Shown here piece by piece: positions 7,501 through 14,888 of a DNA stretch of 64,000 nucleotides. The notes under the pieces were generated by a model. That model saw only the letters and a list, made by a program, of their open reading frames with translations, did not search any database and had not been told where the DNA came from. Made by a program: the position numbers and the translations under genes. The stretch is from Bradyrhizobium sp. LTSP885. GTDB taxonomy: Bacteria > Pseudomonadota > Alphaproteobacteria > Rhizobiales > Xanthobacteraceae. The stretch covers positions 62,001-126,000 of the forward strand of contig NZ_JYMT01000025.1 of NCBI RefSeq assembly GCF_000938305.1. The letters run 5' to 3'. Numbering within the stretch: the first letter of the stretch is position 1; each line of letters begins with the position of its first letter.

Positions 7501-7920
7501 ATGAACGCCCGTTCCGAAACCATTGATGCTGAACCGACCACCGAGGTCGACAGCAATCTCGCCGCGGTCACCGAAGTCGAGGCCGGGATCCGCGACTTCG
7601 TGCGCAACGACATCGCCTATCTGCGCCGGGCGCCGGTGACCAGCCCGGAAACCGCGCCGCTCGAGCCGAACACCGACGCCACCGTCAACAACGTCAACTC
7701 GCTGATCCAGCGCGTCGCCGGCACCTCGCTCGCCGAGATCGAGAAGCTGATCTCCGAGCTCGAGAGCCTGCGCGATCTCCTGCATGCCGAAGGCCAGCGC
7801 GTGCAGCGCGAGATTTCCGGCTATGCCCAGCTCAGCCAGGCCGCGATGAAGTCGACCCGGATGATCGCCGACAACGTCTCGCAGTGGAAGCGTGCCGCCG
7901 ACGGCCTGCGCAACAGCTGA
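7501..7920 (+). CDS. Alpha-helical hypothetical protein
   Basis: 139 residues from an ATG preceded by AGGGGAAA. The first 35 residues are acidic, followed by a VRNDIAYLRRAP segment and then a heptad-like stretch (ISELESLRDLLHAEGQRVQREI, split by polar positions) suggesting a coiled coil from about 75 to 125. No membrane segment. I do not recognise a named family. A strong hairpin terminator follows 25 bases after the stop, so this is the last gene of its unit. Confidence 0.75.
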   Translation: MNARSETIDAEPTTEVDSNLAAVTEVEAGIRDFVRNDIAYLRRAPVTSPETAPLEPNTDATVNNVNSLIQRVAGTSLAEIEKLISELESLRDLLHAEGQRVQREISGYAQLSQAAMKSTRMIADNVSQWKRAADGLRNS

Positions 7921-7945
7921 TCCAAAACAGTTATAAAACTGACAT

Positions 7946-7984
7946 CCGCCGCCTCTCCCCGAACGGGAGGCGGCGGCTTCGTTT
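7946..7984 (+). terminator. Rho-independent terminator
   Basis: The arms CCGCCGCCTCTCCC and GGGAGGCGGCGG form a long GC stem around a short loop, followed by CTTCGTTT. It lies just after the stop of the helical hypothetical protein. Confidence 0.75.
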
Positions 7985-7989
7985 CAAGA

Positions 7990-8095
7990 CTAGAGCACTT
8001 TCGGTTCTGATTGAATCAGAACCGAAGTTCTAGATTCTTGTTTTGACGCGTTTTCTTCACGCGAACCGGTGTCCACTTCGCTCGAAAACGCTCTA
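7990..8095. repeat. Dispersed repeat, family C, full copy
   Basis: Starts with TAGAGC and ends with GCTCTA, and holds an internal palindrome TTCGGTTCTGATTGAATCAGAACCGAA (shown here as arms TTCGGTTCTGATT and AATCAGAACCGAA). Its right part, CCACTTCGCTCGAAAACGC, recurs at 23040-23062, and its middle, CTTGTTTTGACGCGTTTTC, recurs at 15446-15464. This family is very common between genes in Bradyrhizobium-type genomes. Confidence 0.8.
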
Positions 8096-8240
8096 TTTTG
8101 CGCCGGATGGCCGCGGTTAACGTGGCCGAAACGCCGCGCGGGCAATACTTTTCAACATTGATTTGAACTTTAGTTGCGCAGACCGCGACCAAGCAGCGGC
8201 GCCCCGTCGAGGCGGCCGGCACGTCTTAGGGGCCCAATCC

Positions 8241-8378
8241 ATGCAGAGCGTTCGACCTGACAACACCGATCCCATCCCGCTGCGCCAATCGCAGCAGAGT
8301 GTCGGAACGATCATGATCCGGTTTGTCGGATTGCTGCTGGCCGTGACTGTGGTGATGGTGCTGATCTGGAACCGCTAA
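8241..8378 (+). CDS. 45-residue single-helix membrane protein
   Basis: A polar Gln-rich first half (residues 1-22) is followed by one membrane helix at about 24-42 and a short basic end (IWNR). The ATG has AGGGG eight bases upstream; a longer frame upstream runs through GC-rich sequence without a ribosome site. Function unknown. It converges on an equally small membrane protein gene, with a shared hairpin terminator between them. Confidence 0.6.
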   Translation: MQSVRPDNTDPIPLRQSQQSVGTIMIRFVGLLLAVTVVMVLIWNR

Positions 8379-8382
8379 GATC

Positions 8383-8406
8383 GCGCCCTGATCAGCGATC
8401 GGGCGC
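8383..8406. terminator. Bidirectional hairpin terminator
   Basis: GCGCCCTGATC and GATCGGGCGC form a stem with a loop of about three bases between the two convergent micro-membrane-protein genes. It lacks a clear T run on the plus side. Confidence 0.6.
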
Positions 8407-8426
8407 TATAGTTATCGGAGACCGAG

Positions 8427-8570
8427 TCAGCGATTGATGCTCGCGGTCGTCTCGAACGAATAATTGCCGTCGGCGAAGCCTTTCACGACGAGGCCGGTGG
8501 CCAGCATCACGACGAGCGTCACCGTTGCGAAGATAAAGCCGACCAGTTTCAGCGCGCTGCGATCTGCCAT
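8427..8570 (-). CDS. 47-residue single-helix membrane protein
   Basis: Begins MADRSALKLVGF and has one membrane helix at about 8-30, followed by a polar tail (VKGFADGNYSFETTASINR). It is too short for many gene callers, but codon use is core-like and the frame is bounded by a clean ATG and TGA. The region upstream contains CCTCAGGG-type purine-rich sequence on its own strand. Function unknown; small proteins of this type often act as subunits or modulators of membrane complexes (inference). Confidence 0.62.
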   Translation of the reverse strand: MADRSALKLVGFIFATVTLVVMLATGLVVKGFADGNYSFETTASINR

Positions 8571-8746
8571 TGTCACACCCTGAAGTTCTTTCCCTGAGGT
8601 TCTTGCTCAAAAGCCATAGGCAGGGACAAAGGTTCAGAATGCGTTAGCAAAAAATAGCTTCCGCGCAATGCACAACCGCAGGGGTGCGTAGAAGTAATCC
8701 GCTAACCATGGCGTTCGTGCAACAGATCAGATGCGCGCGTGCAACA

Positions 8747-9229
8747 TCAGGAACCGGGATTGCGCCGCGGCACGAAGGCGGTCGCGAGGAACGAGAACGC
8801 CATTTCGCCGCGCTGATTGGTGCCGGTGTTGCGCGCCTGCAAAATGCCCCATTCGGGACGGCTCGATGAGGTCCGCTTGGTCTCGACCTGGTTCGAGAAG
8901 CTGATGGTGTCGCCTGACAGCACCGGACGGATCCAGCGCAGTTCGCGGAAGCCCGGCGAAGGTCCCCACACCGCGACCGTCTCGCCGCGCGCAGCGGCCT
9001 CTGCCGATTGCCGCTTGCCGTCGGCGACCAGCAGCTTCATGCACACAGCGGCGACGTGCCAGCCCGAAGCTGCGAGCCCGCCGAACAGCGACTTGCGTCC
9101 CTCCTCCTCGTCGAGGTGGAACCGCTGCGGATCGAACTGCCCAGCAAAGCGCTTGATGTCCTCCGGCGTGAAGGTGAACGAACCGAAGTCGCGCCGGTCG
9201 CCGATCTCGATGTCTTCAAAGAAACGCAT
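8747..9229 (-). CDS. MaoC-family dehydratase (hot-dog fold), second of a pair
   Basis: 160 residues. The N-terminus (DIEIGDRRDFGSFTFTPEDIKRFAGQFDPQRFHLD) is split here as motifs IGD, TPEDI..FA..FDPQ.FHLD and the later GLAASGWH; these define MaoC-like hydratases, with the D and H of FDPQRFHLD as expected catalytic positions. Such enzymes hydrate enoyl-CoA esters. The start has GAGGA at five bases. It lies eight bases after its paralogue on the same strand, so the two are one operon and may form a heteromer. Confidence 0.88.
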   Translation of the reverse strand: MRFFEDIEIGDRRDFGSFTFTPEDIKRFAGQFDPQRFHLDEEEGRKSLFGGLAASGWHVAAVCMKLLVADGKRQSAEAAARGETVAVWGPSPGFRELRWIRPVLSGDTISFSNQVETKRTSSSRPEWGILQARNTGTNQRGEMAFSFLATAFVPRRNPGS

Positions 9230-9237
9230 GCCGTCCT

Positions 9238-9696
9238 CTAACTACTCACGCCGTTACGGCGGGCTACGATGATCGGCGACTCCATCTCGCACAGCACCTC
9301 GCCCTTCGCGTTGCGGATCGTGCCCTTGAAGGTCACGATGCCGGTCTCCGGGCGGCTCTTCGAGACGCGGGCTTCGGTGACGTCGACATCAAGCGTCAAA
9401 TCGTCGCCCGGACGCAGCGGCGCCATCCAGCGCATCTCGTTGACGCCGGGCGAGCCGAGCGAGGCGGTGCGGCCGATGAAGCCGTCGAACAGCATCCGCA
9501 TCATCAGCGAGCCGAGGTGCCAGCCCGAGCCGGACAGGCCCTTGAGCATGGATTTCTGCGCCGCCGCCTCGTCGAGATGCATCGGCTGCGGGTCGTATTC
9601 GGCGGCAAAGGCGAGGATCTCCTCGCGCGTGACATGGCGCGGGCCAAACGTCCCGAAGCGGCCGGGCTTGAAATCTTCGAAGGTCAAACTGGTCAT
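9238..9696 (-). CDS. MaoC-family dehydratase (hot-dog fold), first of a pair
   Basis: 152 residues, same family as the following gene: FEDFKPG at the start, TREEILAFAAEYDPQPMHLD with the catalytic-type D and H, GLSGSGWHLGSL, and a GDDLTLDVDV strand. The family hydrates enoyl-CoA; the R-specific members feed beta-oxidation intermediates into polyhydroxyalkanoate synthesis, and phasin genes lie 6 kb away, but no direct link is visible. First gene of a two-gene operon. Confidence 0.88.
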   Translation of the reverse strand: MTSLTFEDFKPGRFGTFGPRHVTREEILAFAAEYDPQPMHLDEAAAQKSMLKGLSGSGWHLGSLMMRMLFDGFIGRTASLGSPGVNEMRWMAPLRPGDDLTLDVDVTEARVSKSRPETGIVTFKGTIRNAKGEVLCEMESPIIVARRNGVSS

Positions 9697-9836
9697 GGGG
9701 TGAGGATATGCTGGAGGGAAGCCCGATTGTGGCCGTTATTTACGGCAATCTCAACCGGCCCACTCGCATAGCTCGCCCCTGACCGGCCGGCGCCCGGTTC
9801 GGGGGCTGGTCGCGGGGACGCAAGCGCCCCGGGATG

Positions 9837-9878
9837 GCCTGATAAAGCTGGCCTGATAAAGCCAGCCTGATAAAGCCA
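9837..9878. repeat. Tandem 14-base repeat, three units
   Basis: Three head-to-tail units of GCCTGATAAAGC plus two variable bases (TG, CA, CA). The array sits 58 bases upstream of the DUF4282 gene start and could place or alter its promoter. No other copy was seen in the window. Confidence 0.85.
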
Positions 9879-9936
9879 GGCATGACGCAGTAGGATGAGA
9901 CGCGAATCAAATTTCGGCTTGCCGGGAGAACCACCG

Positions 9937-10230
9937 ATGTTCGATTTCCAGGATCTGTTTCAGTGGGACCGTTTCATCACCCCCACGATCATCAAGACGT
10001 TCTACTGGCTCGTGATCGGCGTCATCATGCTGTTCGGGATCTCCGGCATCCTGTTGAGCCTCTCCACGATGGCGATCAGCCCGTTCGTCGGCTTCATCCA
10101 GTTGCTCGCGTCGATCGCCAGCGTCATCGTCGGCATCGTGTTCTCGCGCATCGTTGCCGAGTTCATCCTGATCGTGTTCCGCATCAACGAGCATCTCGGC
10201 GCGATCAGGGACCAGGGTGGCACGCGCTAA
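9937..10230 (+). CDS. DUF4282-type small membrane protein
   Basis: 97 residues from an ATG with GGGAG upstream. It opens with FDFQDLFQWDRFITP and has two membrane helices at about 21-43 and 50-75, ending in a charged FRINEHLGAIRDQGG tail. This matches the DUF4282 pattern, a family of small two-helix proteins of unknown role in Proteobacteria. A frame extends 14 codons upstream without a ribosome site. A 14-base tandem repeat lies just upstream. Confidence 0.8.
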   Translation: MFDFQDLFQWDRFITPTIIKTFYWLVIGVIMLFGISGILLSLSTMAISPFVGFIQLLASIASVIVGIVFSRIVAEFILIVFRINEHLGAIRDQGGTR

Positions 10231-10345
10231 GGCTGATAGTTAAGACACGATGACTGGATCGCCGCCAAGTTGAGCGGCGGCGCGAGCCGGAACTTCAAAT
10301 TTTCAGCGTATTGCTCTCTCCTCAAACAACTCTGGGGGGAGACTA

Positions 10346-10495
10346 ATGATCACAAAAATCCATCACAATCCGCGCTATCCATCCAGCGAGCTCGCTCAAC
10401 GGGTGCATGACGTGCTGCTGGTGTCGTCATTTGCGATCTGGGCCATGCTGATCGGCTTCGCGCCGGTCATGACCTACCATTTGCTGGCGGCCTGA
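10346..10495 (+). CDS. 49-residue single-helix membrane protein
   Basis: The first half is polar (KIHHNPRYPSSELAQRVHD), the second is one membrane helix (about 23-47) ending HLLAA. GGGGGGAG precedes the ATG by five bases, a very strong ribosome site that makes this short frame credible. The helix resembles that of the next short gene (both read IW...., then AP, then Y.L or Y.L-like ends), so the two may be related. Function unknown. Confidence 0.65.
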   Translation: MITKIHHNPRYPSSELAQRVHDVLLVSSFAIWAMLIGFAPVMTYHLLAA

Positions 10496-10630
10496 GGCGG
10501 CGGCCGGAGCACCGCCGTGGTTAATCGGCGGTAGCACCTGTGGTCAAATGCGAGCGAAATTGCGGCCGGGATTTTAAAACCGCTCGCGTATCGTTGCGCC
10601 CATTACGAACAAGAACAACGCGGGGGCGTC

Positions 10631-10783
10631 GTGAAGTTTGAGGAGCGTTCGATTGCCGTAGGGTCCGGAATTGCCGATAGGCCGGGCTTTACGATCCAGG
10701 ATATTTTGTGGGCGGTCGGCATCTGGTCGGTGATCCTGACCCTGGCGCCGGTGATTATTTTCTACATGCTGATGGTGGCGTAA
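10631..10783 (+). CDS. 50-residue single-helix membrane protein, GTG start
   Basis: A polar first half (KFEERSIAVGSGIADRPG) leads to one membrane helix (about 25-48) containing IWSVILTLAPVIIFYML. Upstream is CGGGGG. The plan, helix position and AP motif match the 49-residue gene just before it, which supports both as genes. Function unknown; a family A repeat follows at once. Confidence 0.55.
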   Translation: MKFEERSIAVGSGIADRPGFTIQDILWAVGIWSVILTLAPVIIFYMLMVA

Positions 10784-10799
10784 AGCCACCTGCTGCCCC

Positions 10800-10914
10800 G
10801 TCATTGCGAGCCACCCGGTCGGCGCAAAGCGCCGCCGGATGACAAGCTCCGCGAAGCAATCCATTCCTCCGCATGTGTGGAACGATGGATTGCTTCGCTT
10901 GCGCTCGCAATGAC
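10800..10914. repeat. Dispersed palindromic repeat, family A, copy 2
   Basis: 115 bases with the same ends as copy 1 (GTCATTGCGAG and CTCGCAATGAC), the same CCACCCGGTCGGCG block near the left end and the same AAGCAATCCAT/ATGGATTGCTT inner pair. Differences are clustered in the loop. Confidence 0.88.
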
Positions 10915-10924
10915 GCGTCGCACT

Positions 10925-10950
10925 AAAAAACGCGCGGACCCCGCGCGTTT
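10925..10950 (-). terminator. Rho-independent terminator of the ParA-like gene
   Basis: On the minus strand, CGCGCGG and CCGCGCG arms around a three-base loop are followed by a run of six T. It lies 25 bases past the stop of the ParA-like gene. Confidence 0.85.
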
Positions 10951-10975
10951 GTCAGTCCAGGCAACAGCGGCGTTG

Positions 10976-11656
10976 TTACGCCGCCTGCTTGTGCATGGCG
11001 CCGGAGGCCGATGCCGAGCCGCGGATTGCCTTGATCGAGCGTTCGATCGCGGCCCACAGCCGGTTGATCTCGGCGGCGGCGCGGCCTTCCGAATCATATT
11101 CGCGGGCGCCTTCGCCGTGGCCGAGCGCCATCAACAGATCGGCGCGGTTGGTGATCTGGCCGCTCCACACCGGCGCGCGGAATTTCGCCAGCGCCTCGCG
11201 GGCGATCGCGACGATCGGGCTTTCGACGCTATCGCGCTGCGCCGGAGCGCCGTTGATCACGACCGCATAGGGCTTGCGCGACGACCGGCAGTTTTGAATC
11301 GTTTCCTGCACCGCGTTGACGTCGAACACGCCGGGCCGCGCCGGAATGATCACCATGGTGGCGTTCTTGATGGCGTCGTCGACCACGGCCGACAGATTCG
11401 GCGGCGTGTCGATGAACACCCACTCGATGCCGTCACGCTTGGCTTGCGCGATGATGCCGCTGACCGAGTTCACCGCCGTCTTGATCGGCGGCTCGTTGGT
11501 GCCGCGCAATTTATGCCAGAGAGTCAGCGAGCCCTGCGGATCTGCGTCGATCAGCAAACAGGGCTTCGTTGCCTTGTGCACTTGCGCGGCGAGGTGGGCA
11601 GCCAGGGTACTTTTTCCCGAGCCCCCCTTACGCGACGCGAAAACAATGACGTTCAT
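10976..11656 (-). CDS. ParA-family (deviant Walker A) ATPase, solo
   Basis: 226 residues. The deviant Walker A KGGSGKST at 10-17 with the signature lysine K10, an A' motif LLIDADPQGS near 35, and a Walker B VFIDTPPN identify a ParA/MinD-type ATPase. These proteins dimerise on nucleoid DNA and position plasmids, chromosome origins or protein clusters. No parB, parS or replication gene is adjacent, so it is probably not the main chromosomal ParA; orphan members often place cytoplasmic cargo (inference). The C-terminus is rich in Ala/Ser. It ends at a strong terminator. Confidence 0.88.
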   Translation of the reverse strand: MNVIVFASRKGGSGKSTLAAHLAAQVHKATKPCLLIDADPQGSLTLWHKLRGTNEPPIKTAVNSVSGIIAQAKRDGIEWVFIDTPPNLSAVVDDAIKNATMVIIPARPGVFDVNAVQETIQNCRSSRKPYAVVINGAPAQRDSVESPIVAIAREALAKFRAPVWSGQITNRADLLMALGHGEGAREYDSEGRAAAEINRLWAAIERSIKAIRGSASASGAMHKQAA

Positions 11657-11831
11657 ACCTTGGCCTCCAGATTGACCCCAGGAGGCGAAAATGAATCAGC
11701 GCGCTGATTCGTGAAAGATAAATTTCTTGCAATCCGCAAAGAAGCCAAGATTACCGGCACATTTTGGCTTTTGAGTCACACTCCGCACATAACACAACCG
11801 CAAATGGAAGCCGCTCAACGCCCGATTTGAC

Positions 11832-12152
11832 TCAGCGCGCGCGTTTTGCGGCACGTTTCGCGTCGCGTTCGATCCATTTGCGCTCGACCCAGCCGAGCAG
11901 TTGCGCAACCGGCTTCTGCAGGAACGGCACATCCTGCGCGAACAAAAGGAGTCCAAGCGGCAGCATCCAGAGCCCGAGCACCGGCAGGATGCTGAAAATG
12001 CCGCCGACGATCAGCAGGATCGCGAGCGGAATCCGCACATAGCGCGACGACGGCCGGCGCAGCCAGCCGACAAACCGCGCCGGTCGCGGTGGCAGCTTGG
12101 CTTCGAACCAGGCGAAGTGCCGATCGATCTCCTGTCTGTAAAACGCGCTCAA
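11832..12152 (-). CDS. Small membrane protein with two helices, TTG start
   Basis: 106 residues. The polar start (SAFYRQEIDRHFAWFEAKLP) is followed by two closely spaced membrane helices at about 40-75 (RIPLAILLIVGGIFSILP and LGLWMLPLGLLLFAQD) and a basic, helical tail. The TTG was chosen because GAGGAGAG lies five bases upstream; a longer frame to 12215 has no ribosome site. Function unknown. Confidence 0.72.
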   Translation of the reverse strand: MSAFYRQEIDRHFAWFEAKLPPRPARFVGWLRRPSSRYVRIPLAILLIVGGIFSILPVLGLWMLPLGLLLFAQDVPFLQKPVAQLLGWVERKWIERDAKRAAKRAR

Positions 12153-12320
12153 GTGATCTCTCCTCAACCATGCCGCGCATCGCGGAACGGACTCTGTTCG
12201 GCTGATAACAACCAAAGAGAAAAGATGTTGCTGCGTGACAGCATCACAAGGCGTCAGTCTGTCGCGCGCGATGGCCTTGAAATCGCCGCGGCGTGATCCA
12301 GTGCGCGGACAAGCCCTGCG

Positions 12321-12668
12321 TCAGCTCGCCACAGGCTTCGCCGGCTTCTTCGCCTTGTGCGGTTTCGCAACCTTGCGCTTGGCAGCGACCGGCCGCCTCG
12401 CCGGCTCTGCCGCAACGCGCTCCGGCTCGGGATCGGGCCGGAAGAACGCCTTGCATTGAGGTGAGAGCTGCGCCTTGTTCCGGATCATGCAGACCGTGAC
12501 ACGATCGACGTCAGGGATCTCGGAGCTGCAGAGCCGGAACGCATCCGGTGTGCAGGCCTGCTGCTGATCGTCGGTGTAGGCCTTGCTCCTGGTCGGGAGC
12601 AGAGCGACGGCTCCCCCTATCACCAGCATCAGCGCGAACGGAAAAGTCCTTGAACCGATGATCCCCAT
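12321..12668 (-). CDS. Exported cysteine-rich GLG1-type repeat protein
   Basis: 115 residues. Signal peptide near 1-29 (MLVIGGAVALLPTRSKA). The mature part has CTPDAFRLCSSEIPD and CMIRNKAQLSPQC, the four-cysteine pattern of the Golgi-apparatus-type Cys-rich repeat found in many small exported proteobacterial proteins, then a Lys/Ala/Pro-rich basic tail (about 80-115). Probably periplasmic; function unknown. The ATG lies at the start of the signal peptide and was preferred to an upstream in-frame start. Confidence 0.8.
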   Translation of the reverse strand: MGIIGSRTFPFALMLVIGGAVALLPTRSKAYTDDQQQACTPDAFRLCSSEIPDVDRVTVCMIRNKAQLSPQCKAFFRPDPEPERVAAEPARRPVAAKRKVAKPHKAKKPAKPVAS

Positions 12669-12779
12669 GCGTCCCCCAAGGCCGTCATTTGGCGGATAGT
12701 GGGTGAACGGGGCGGGAATGGCAAGCAGGGCTGCACGGACACAACACAACTAGCGCGTTCGGATGCGCACCCCGGACGG

Positions 12780-13514
12780 CTATGTTCTCTTAGGAATGAG
12801 TTCTGCCTCAAAGGCATGGGGGGTCGCCACGAACCAATGGAATTCAATCTCATACCTCATGCAGTGCCTTCTTCCTGCAATGTCATTGAACTCCAAAAAA
12901 AGCTGCAAAGGCGGTATGTCCGGCTCCTCCCTGTCCGAGTTCGGCAAAACTCCGAGAAAAAGAGCCATACGAGTCGCGACTGCCAGAATATACGCGGAGG
13001 GAAGATCTAGCTTCGCCGGTTCCTTATCGATTGAGGCCGGCACCAGATAGTCAAAGTGATCGTATCTTTGGTTTTGCCAGTATGAGGTTATCTGCGGTTT
13101 GGTTACGCTGACCGCTCCATTTTTGAACTCAATTCTCTCCGGGTAACCACTGTTGACTGCGAGCATGCCTGTCGCGGCAACAAACGACACCATGGGAAAA
13201 TCCCACGTGACCGCGACGGTCGTTGCCGCGCCAAGTCCGATGTTCACAAGCAGCAGCGAATAATCGTGACCGAGAAAACTCGGCTGGCTATCAACTTCTT
13301 GCTCATCGTGCCTCCACTTCAGCAAGGGAGCGATGAACTGATCATCTGTCCTGTCTTCTTCAAGCACTATTACGCGTGCGCGTTTGACCACGACGTCTGG
13401 CCGATACGTAGCTTTTCTTTGTTTGGCAATCTGCCACACGGTAAGAAATGTAGCGAACGCTGCAAGGAACGACCCGGCGCTGGCGCCAGTAGATATGTAC
13501 TGATCCAGAGTCAT
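12780..13514 (-). CDS. Membrane-anchored protein, third gene of the tRNA-His-flanked cassette
   Basis: 244 residues. One N-terminal membrane helix (about 10-30), then a basic stretch (AKQRKATYRPDVVVKR) and a soluble domain of mixed beta pattern with no motif I recognise. Its ATG overlaps the TGA of the preceding gene (ATGA), so translation is coupled. Codon and base use are clearly AT-richer than the flanking core genes, which points to horizontal acquisition. Position and topology would fit a membrane-bound effector or sensor of the cassette, but that is inference only. Confidence 0.78.
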   Translation of the reverse strand: MTLDQYISTGASAGSFLAAFATFLTVWQIAKQRKATYRPDVVVKRARVIVLEEDRTDDQFIAPLLKWRHDEQEVDSQPSFLGHDYSLLLVNIGLGAATTVAVTWDFPMVSFVAATGMLAVNSGYPERIEFKNGAVSVTKPQITSYWQNQRYDHFDYLVPASIDKEPAKLDLPSAYILAVATRMALFLGVLPNSDREEPDIPPLQLFLEFNDIAGRRHCMRYEIEFHWFVATPHAFEAELIPKRT

Positions 13515-14164
13515 TCAGCCCTGCCTTGGGGTGATCTTGTTTGATCAGCTGACCGAACGACCAAACACGGAGCCGACAACAGCTTGATATCATCCGACCA
13601 ACCGGTTCTCAGTACCGCTGCAGCTAGCAGGTTGAAAATGTTAGGGTCTGCAAAGCGGCTGTGACTAGAGCGAGAGCTGGAAGACTTCATAGCTCCTTTG
13701 AAGTCGAAGACCGCGCGTCGCGCATCGTTCATGTGCCGGTCAGGGCCTTGGTCGGACTGTCCGCTTACAAAGGCTTCGAACAAGAGTAACTCGCCCGGGG
13801 CGGAAGGAGGTCGGGTCCAGTCGAACGTGATGCGTCCGCCTGGGACATCCTTGCGCAGTTCATTGAGCACGTAGGGAACGACGACGAGAGAAGTAACCAG
13901 CGCTGAGGAACCAGCAGCGGCCGAGAAGGGCCTAGGTCGTTGACCGGATCCGGCCTCACCAAAACGAGCGTGCGTAAGCTTCAGCGGATCGTCACGCATA
14001 GGAACAAACTGAGGAGCTTCGAAGCCCAATGCAACAGGCCCCCTACCCAGCGCATGTGCGACCACGCGAACCAACTCGTTCAGCGTTGTACCGCTAGCCT
14101 CGGGAGCATCTATCGCCCATCCAATGTTGGCGGCACTTCCAATGTCAACCACGGCAACGCGCAT
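13511..14164 (-). CDS. Predicted RNase H-fold protein, second gene of the cassette
   Basis: 217 residues. The start (MRVAVVDIGSAANIGWAID) has a first-strand aspartate D7 in the V.DIGS...GWA pattern of RNase H-like folds (RuvC, DUF429), and a fourth-strand acidic residue in ALGFEAPQF near 49. HMNDARRAV and DPNIFNLLAAA later could provide the third acid. This would give a metal-dependent nuclease or a related ATP-binding fold; I infer the fold, not the activity. It starts 19 bases after the glycosylase-like gene and overlaps the next gene by four bases. AT-rich relative to the core. Confidence 0.75.
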   Translation of the reverse strand: MRVAVVDIGSAANIGWAIDAPEASGTTLNELVRVVAHALGRGPVALGFEAPQFVPMRDDPLKLTHARFGEAGSGQRPRPFSAAAGSSALVTSLVVVPYVLNELRKDVPGGRITFDWTRPPSAPGELLLFEAFVSGQSDQGPDRHMNDARRAVFDFKGAMKSSSSRSSHSRFADPNIFNLLAAAVLRTGWSDDIKLLSAPCLVVRSADQTRSPQGRAE

Positions 14165-14183
14165 CTGAAAAGCCTCGAATCGA

Positions 14184-14888
14184 TCAAGAATCCTCTAAAA
14201 TTTGCCGGTAGCGATCCGCAAGTCGCAGCCAGATCGGTTCAACGCCTACACGTCCTCCGTACGCAGCAAGCCCTAGACCGCCTGCATGGGGAACGCCGTA
14301 AATCTCAACGCCATGCTCTTTGGTGTGTCCATTCGGCTGCAGTGCTTCACGTAGAAGCATTGGCGATTTTCCCAATGCACGTCGTACTGAGTTGAAGGTC
14401 TTGATGCCCAAGCAAATCGCCATAAAAGGCTTCACGATCCTCAGCTGAGGCAAAGTGTACTTGTCTGCACAGTGCTTCAGTACAGTCATCGGCACTCTTG
14501 CGGTCATCTTCTTTGGCTTAATGAAGATTGACACGTCCGTTGCGTAGGTCTGTTCCCATGTAGTGTTGAAAAACGGTAGCCAGCGTTTGATGTTCTTGTT
14601 AGTTGGCAAGTGGGGGTCTTGCCCTAATTGCTTCCGCAAGGCGACACGATCTGATGTGTTGTTTTTTTGGTTACGAAGAAATTCTTCGGAAGACCAGTCT
14701 TGCCCAATAATCATGAGCTTGGCATCAACATTACACGCCGATTTGGTCCAAGGAACGACGTAGTCAAAATCCCACGCGCCATCATCGAACTTGTGCAAAA
14801 CAAAATAGCTTTCATGCTCCTCGTTACGACGAAGCGCCACGAGCTGCGATAGTGAGATCTGCTTGTCCGTTTTGTCTTGTTTTGCCAT
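14184..14888 (-). CDS. Uracil-DNA-glycosylase-superfamily-like protein, first gene of the cassette
   Basis: 234 residues. Motifs in order: AKLMIIGQDW (compare GQDPYH of family 1 and GE.PG of family 4), a TDVSIFIKP strand at the position of the family 4 TN..KC.P segment, ICLGIKTFNSV, and VPHAGGLG in place of the terminal HPS loop. This order fits the glycosylase fold, but the motif residues are changed, so base excision is not assured. Members of this superfamily occur in DNA repair and in phage-defence operons. It leads a three-gene leftward operon; the ATG is 19 codons before the first conserved segment. Confidence 0.72.
   Translation of the reverse strand: MAKQDKTDKQISLSQLVALRRNEEHESYFVLHKFDDGAWDFDYVVPWTKSACNVDAKLMIIGQDWSSEEFLRNQKNNTSDRVALRKQLGQDPHLPTNKNIKRWLPFFNTTWEQTYATDVSIFIKPKKMTARVPMTVLKHCADKYTLPQLRIVKPFMAICLGIKTFNSVRRALGKSPMLLREALQPNGHTKEHGVEIYGVPHAGGLGLAAYGGRVGVEPIWLRLADRYRQILEDS

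Noticed and set aside
8684..8869. Short plus-strand frame overlapping the MaoC gene end
   Set aside because: Overlaps the conserved C-terminal region of the MaoC protein on the other strand and has no ribosome site.
10976..11656. Plasmid or chromosome partition locus
   Set aside because: ParA-like gene only; no parB, parS-like repeats or replication gene beside it.
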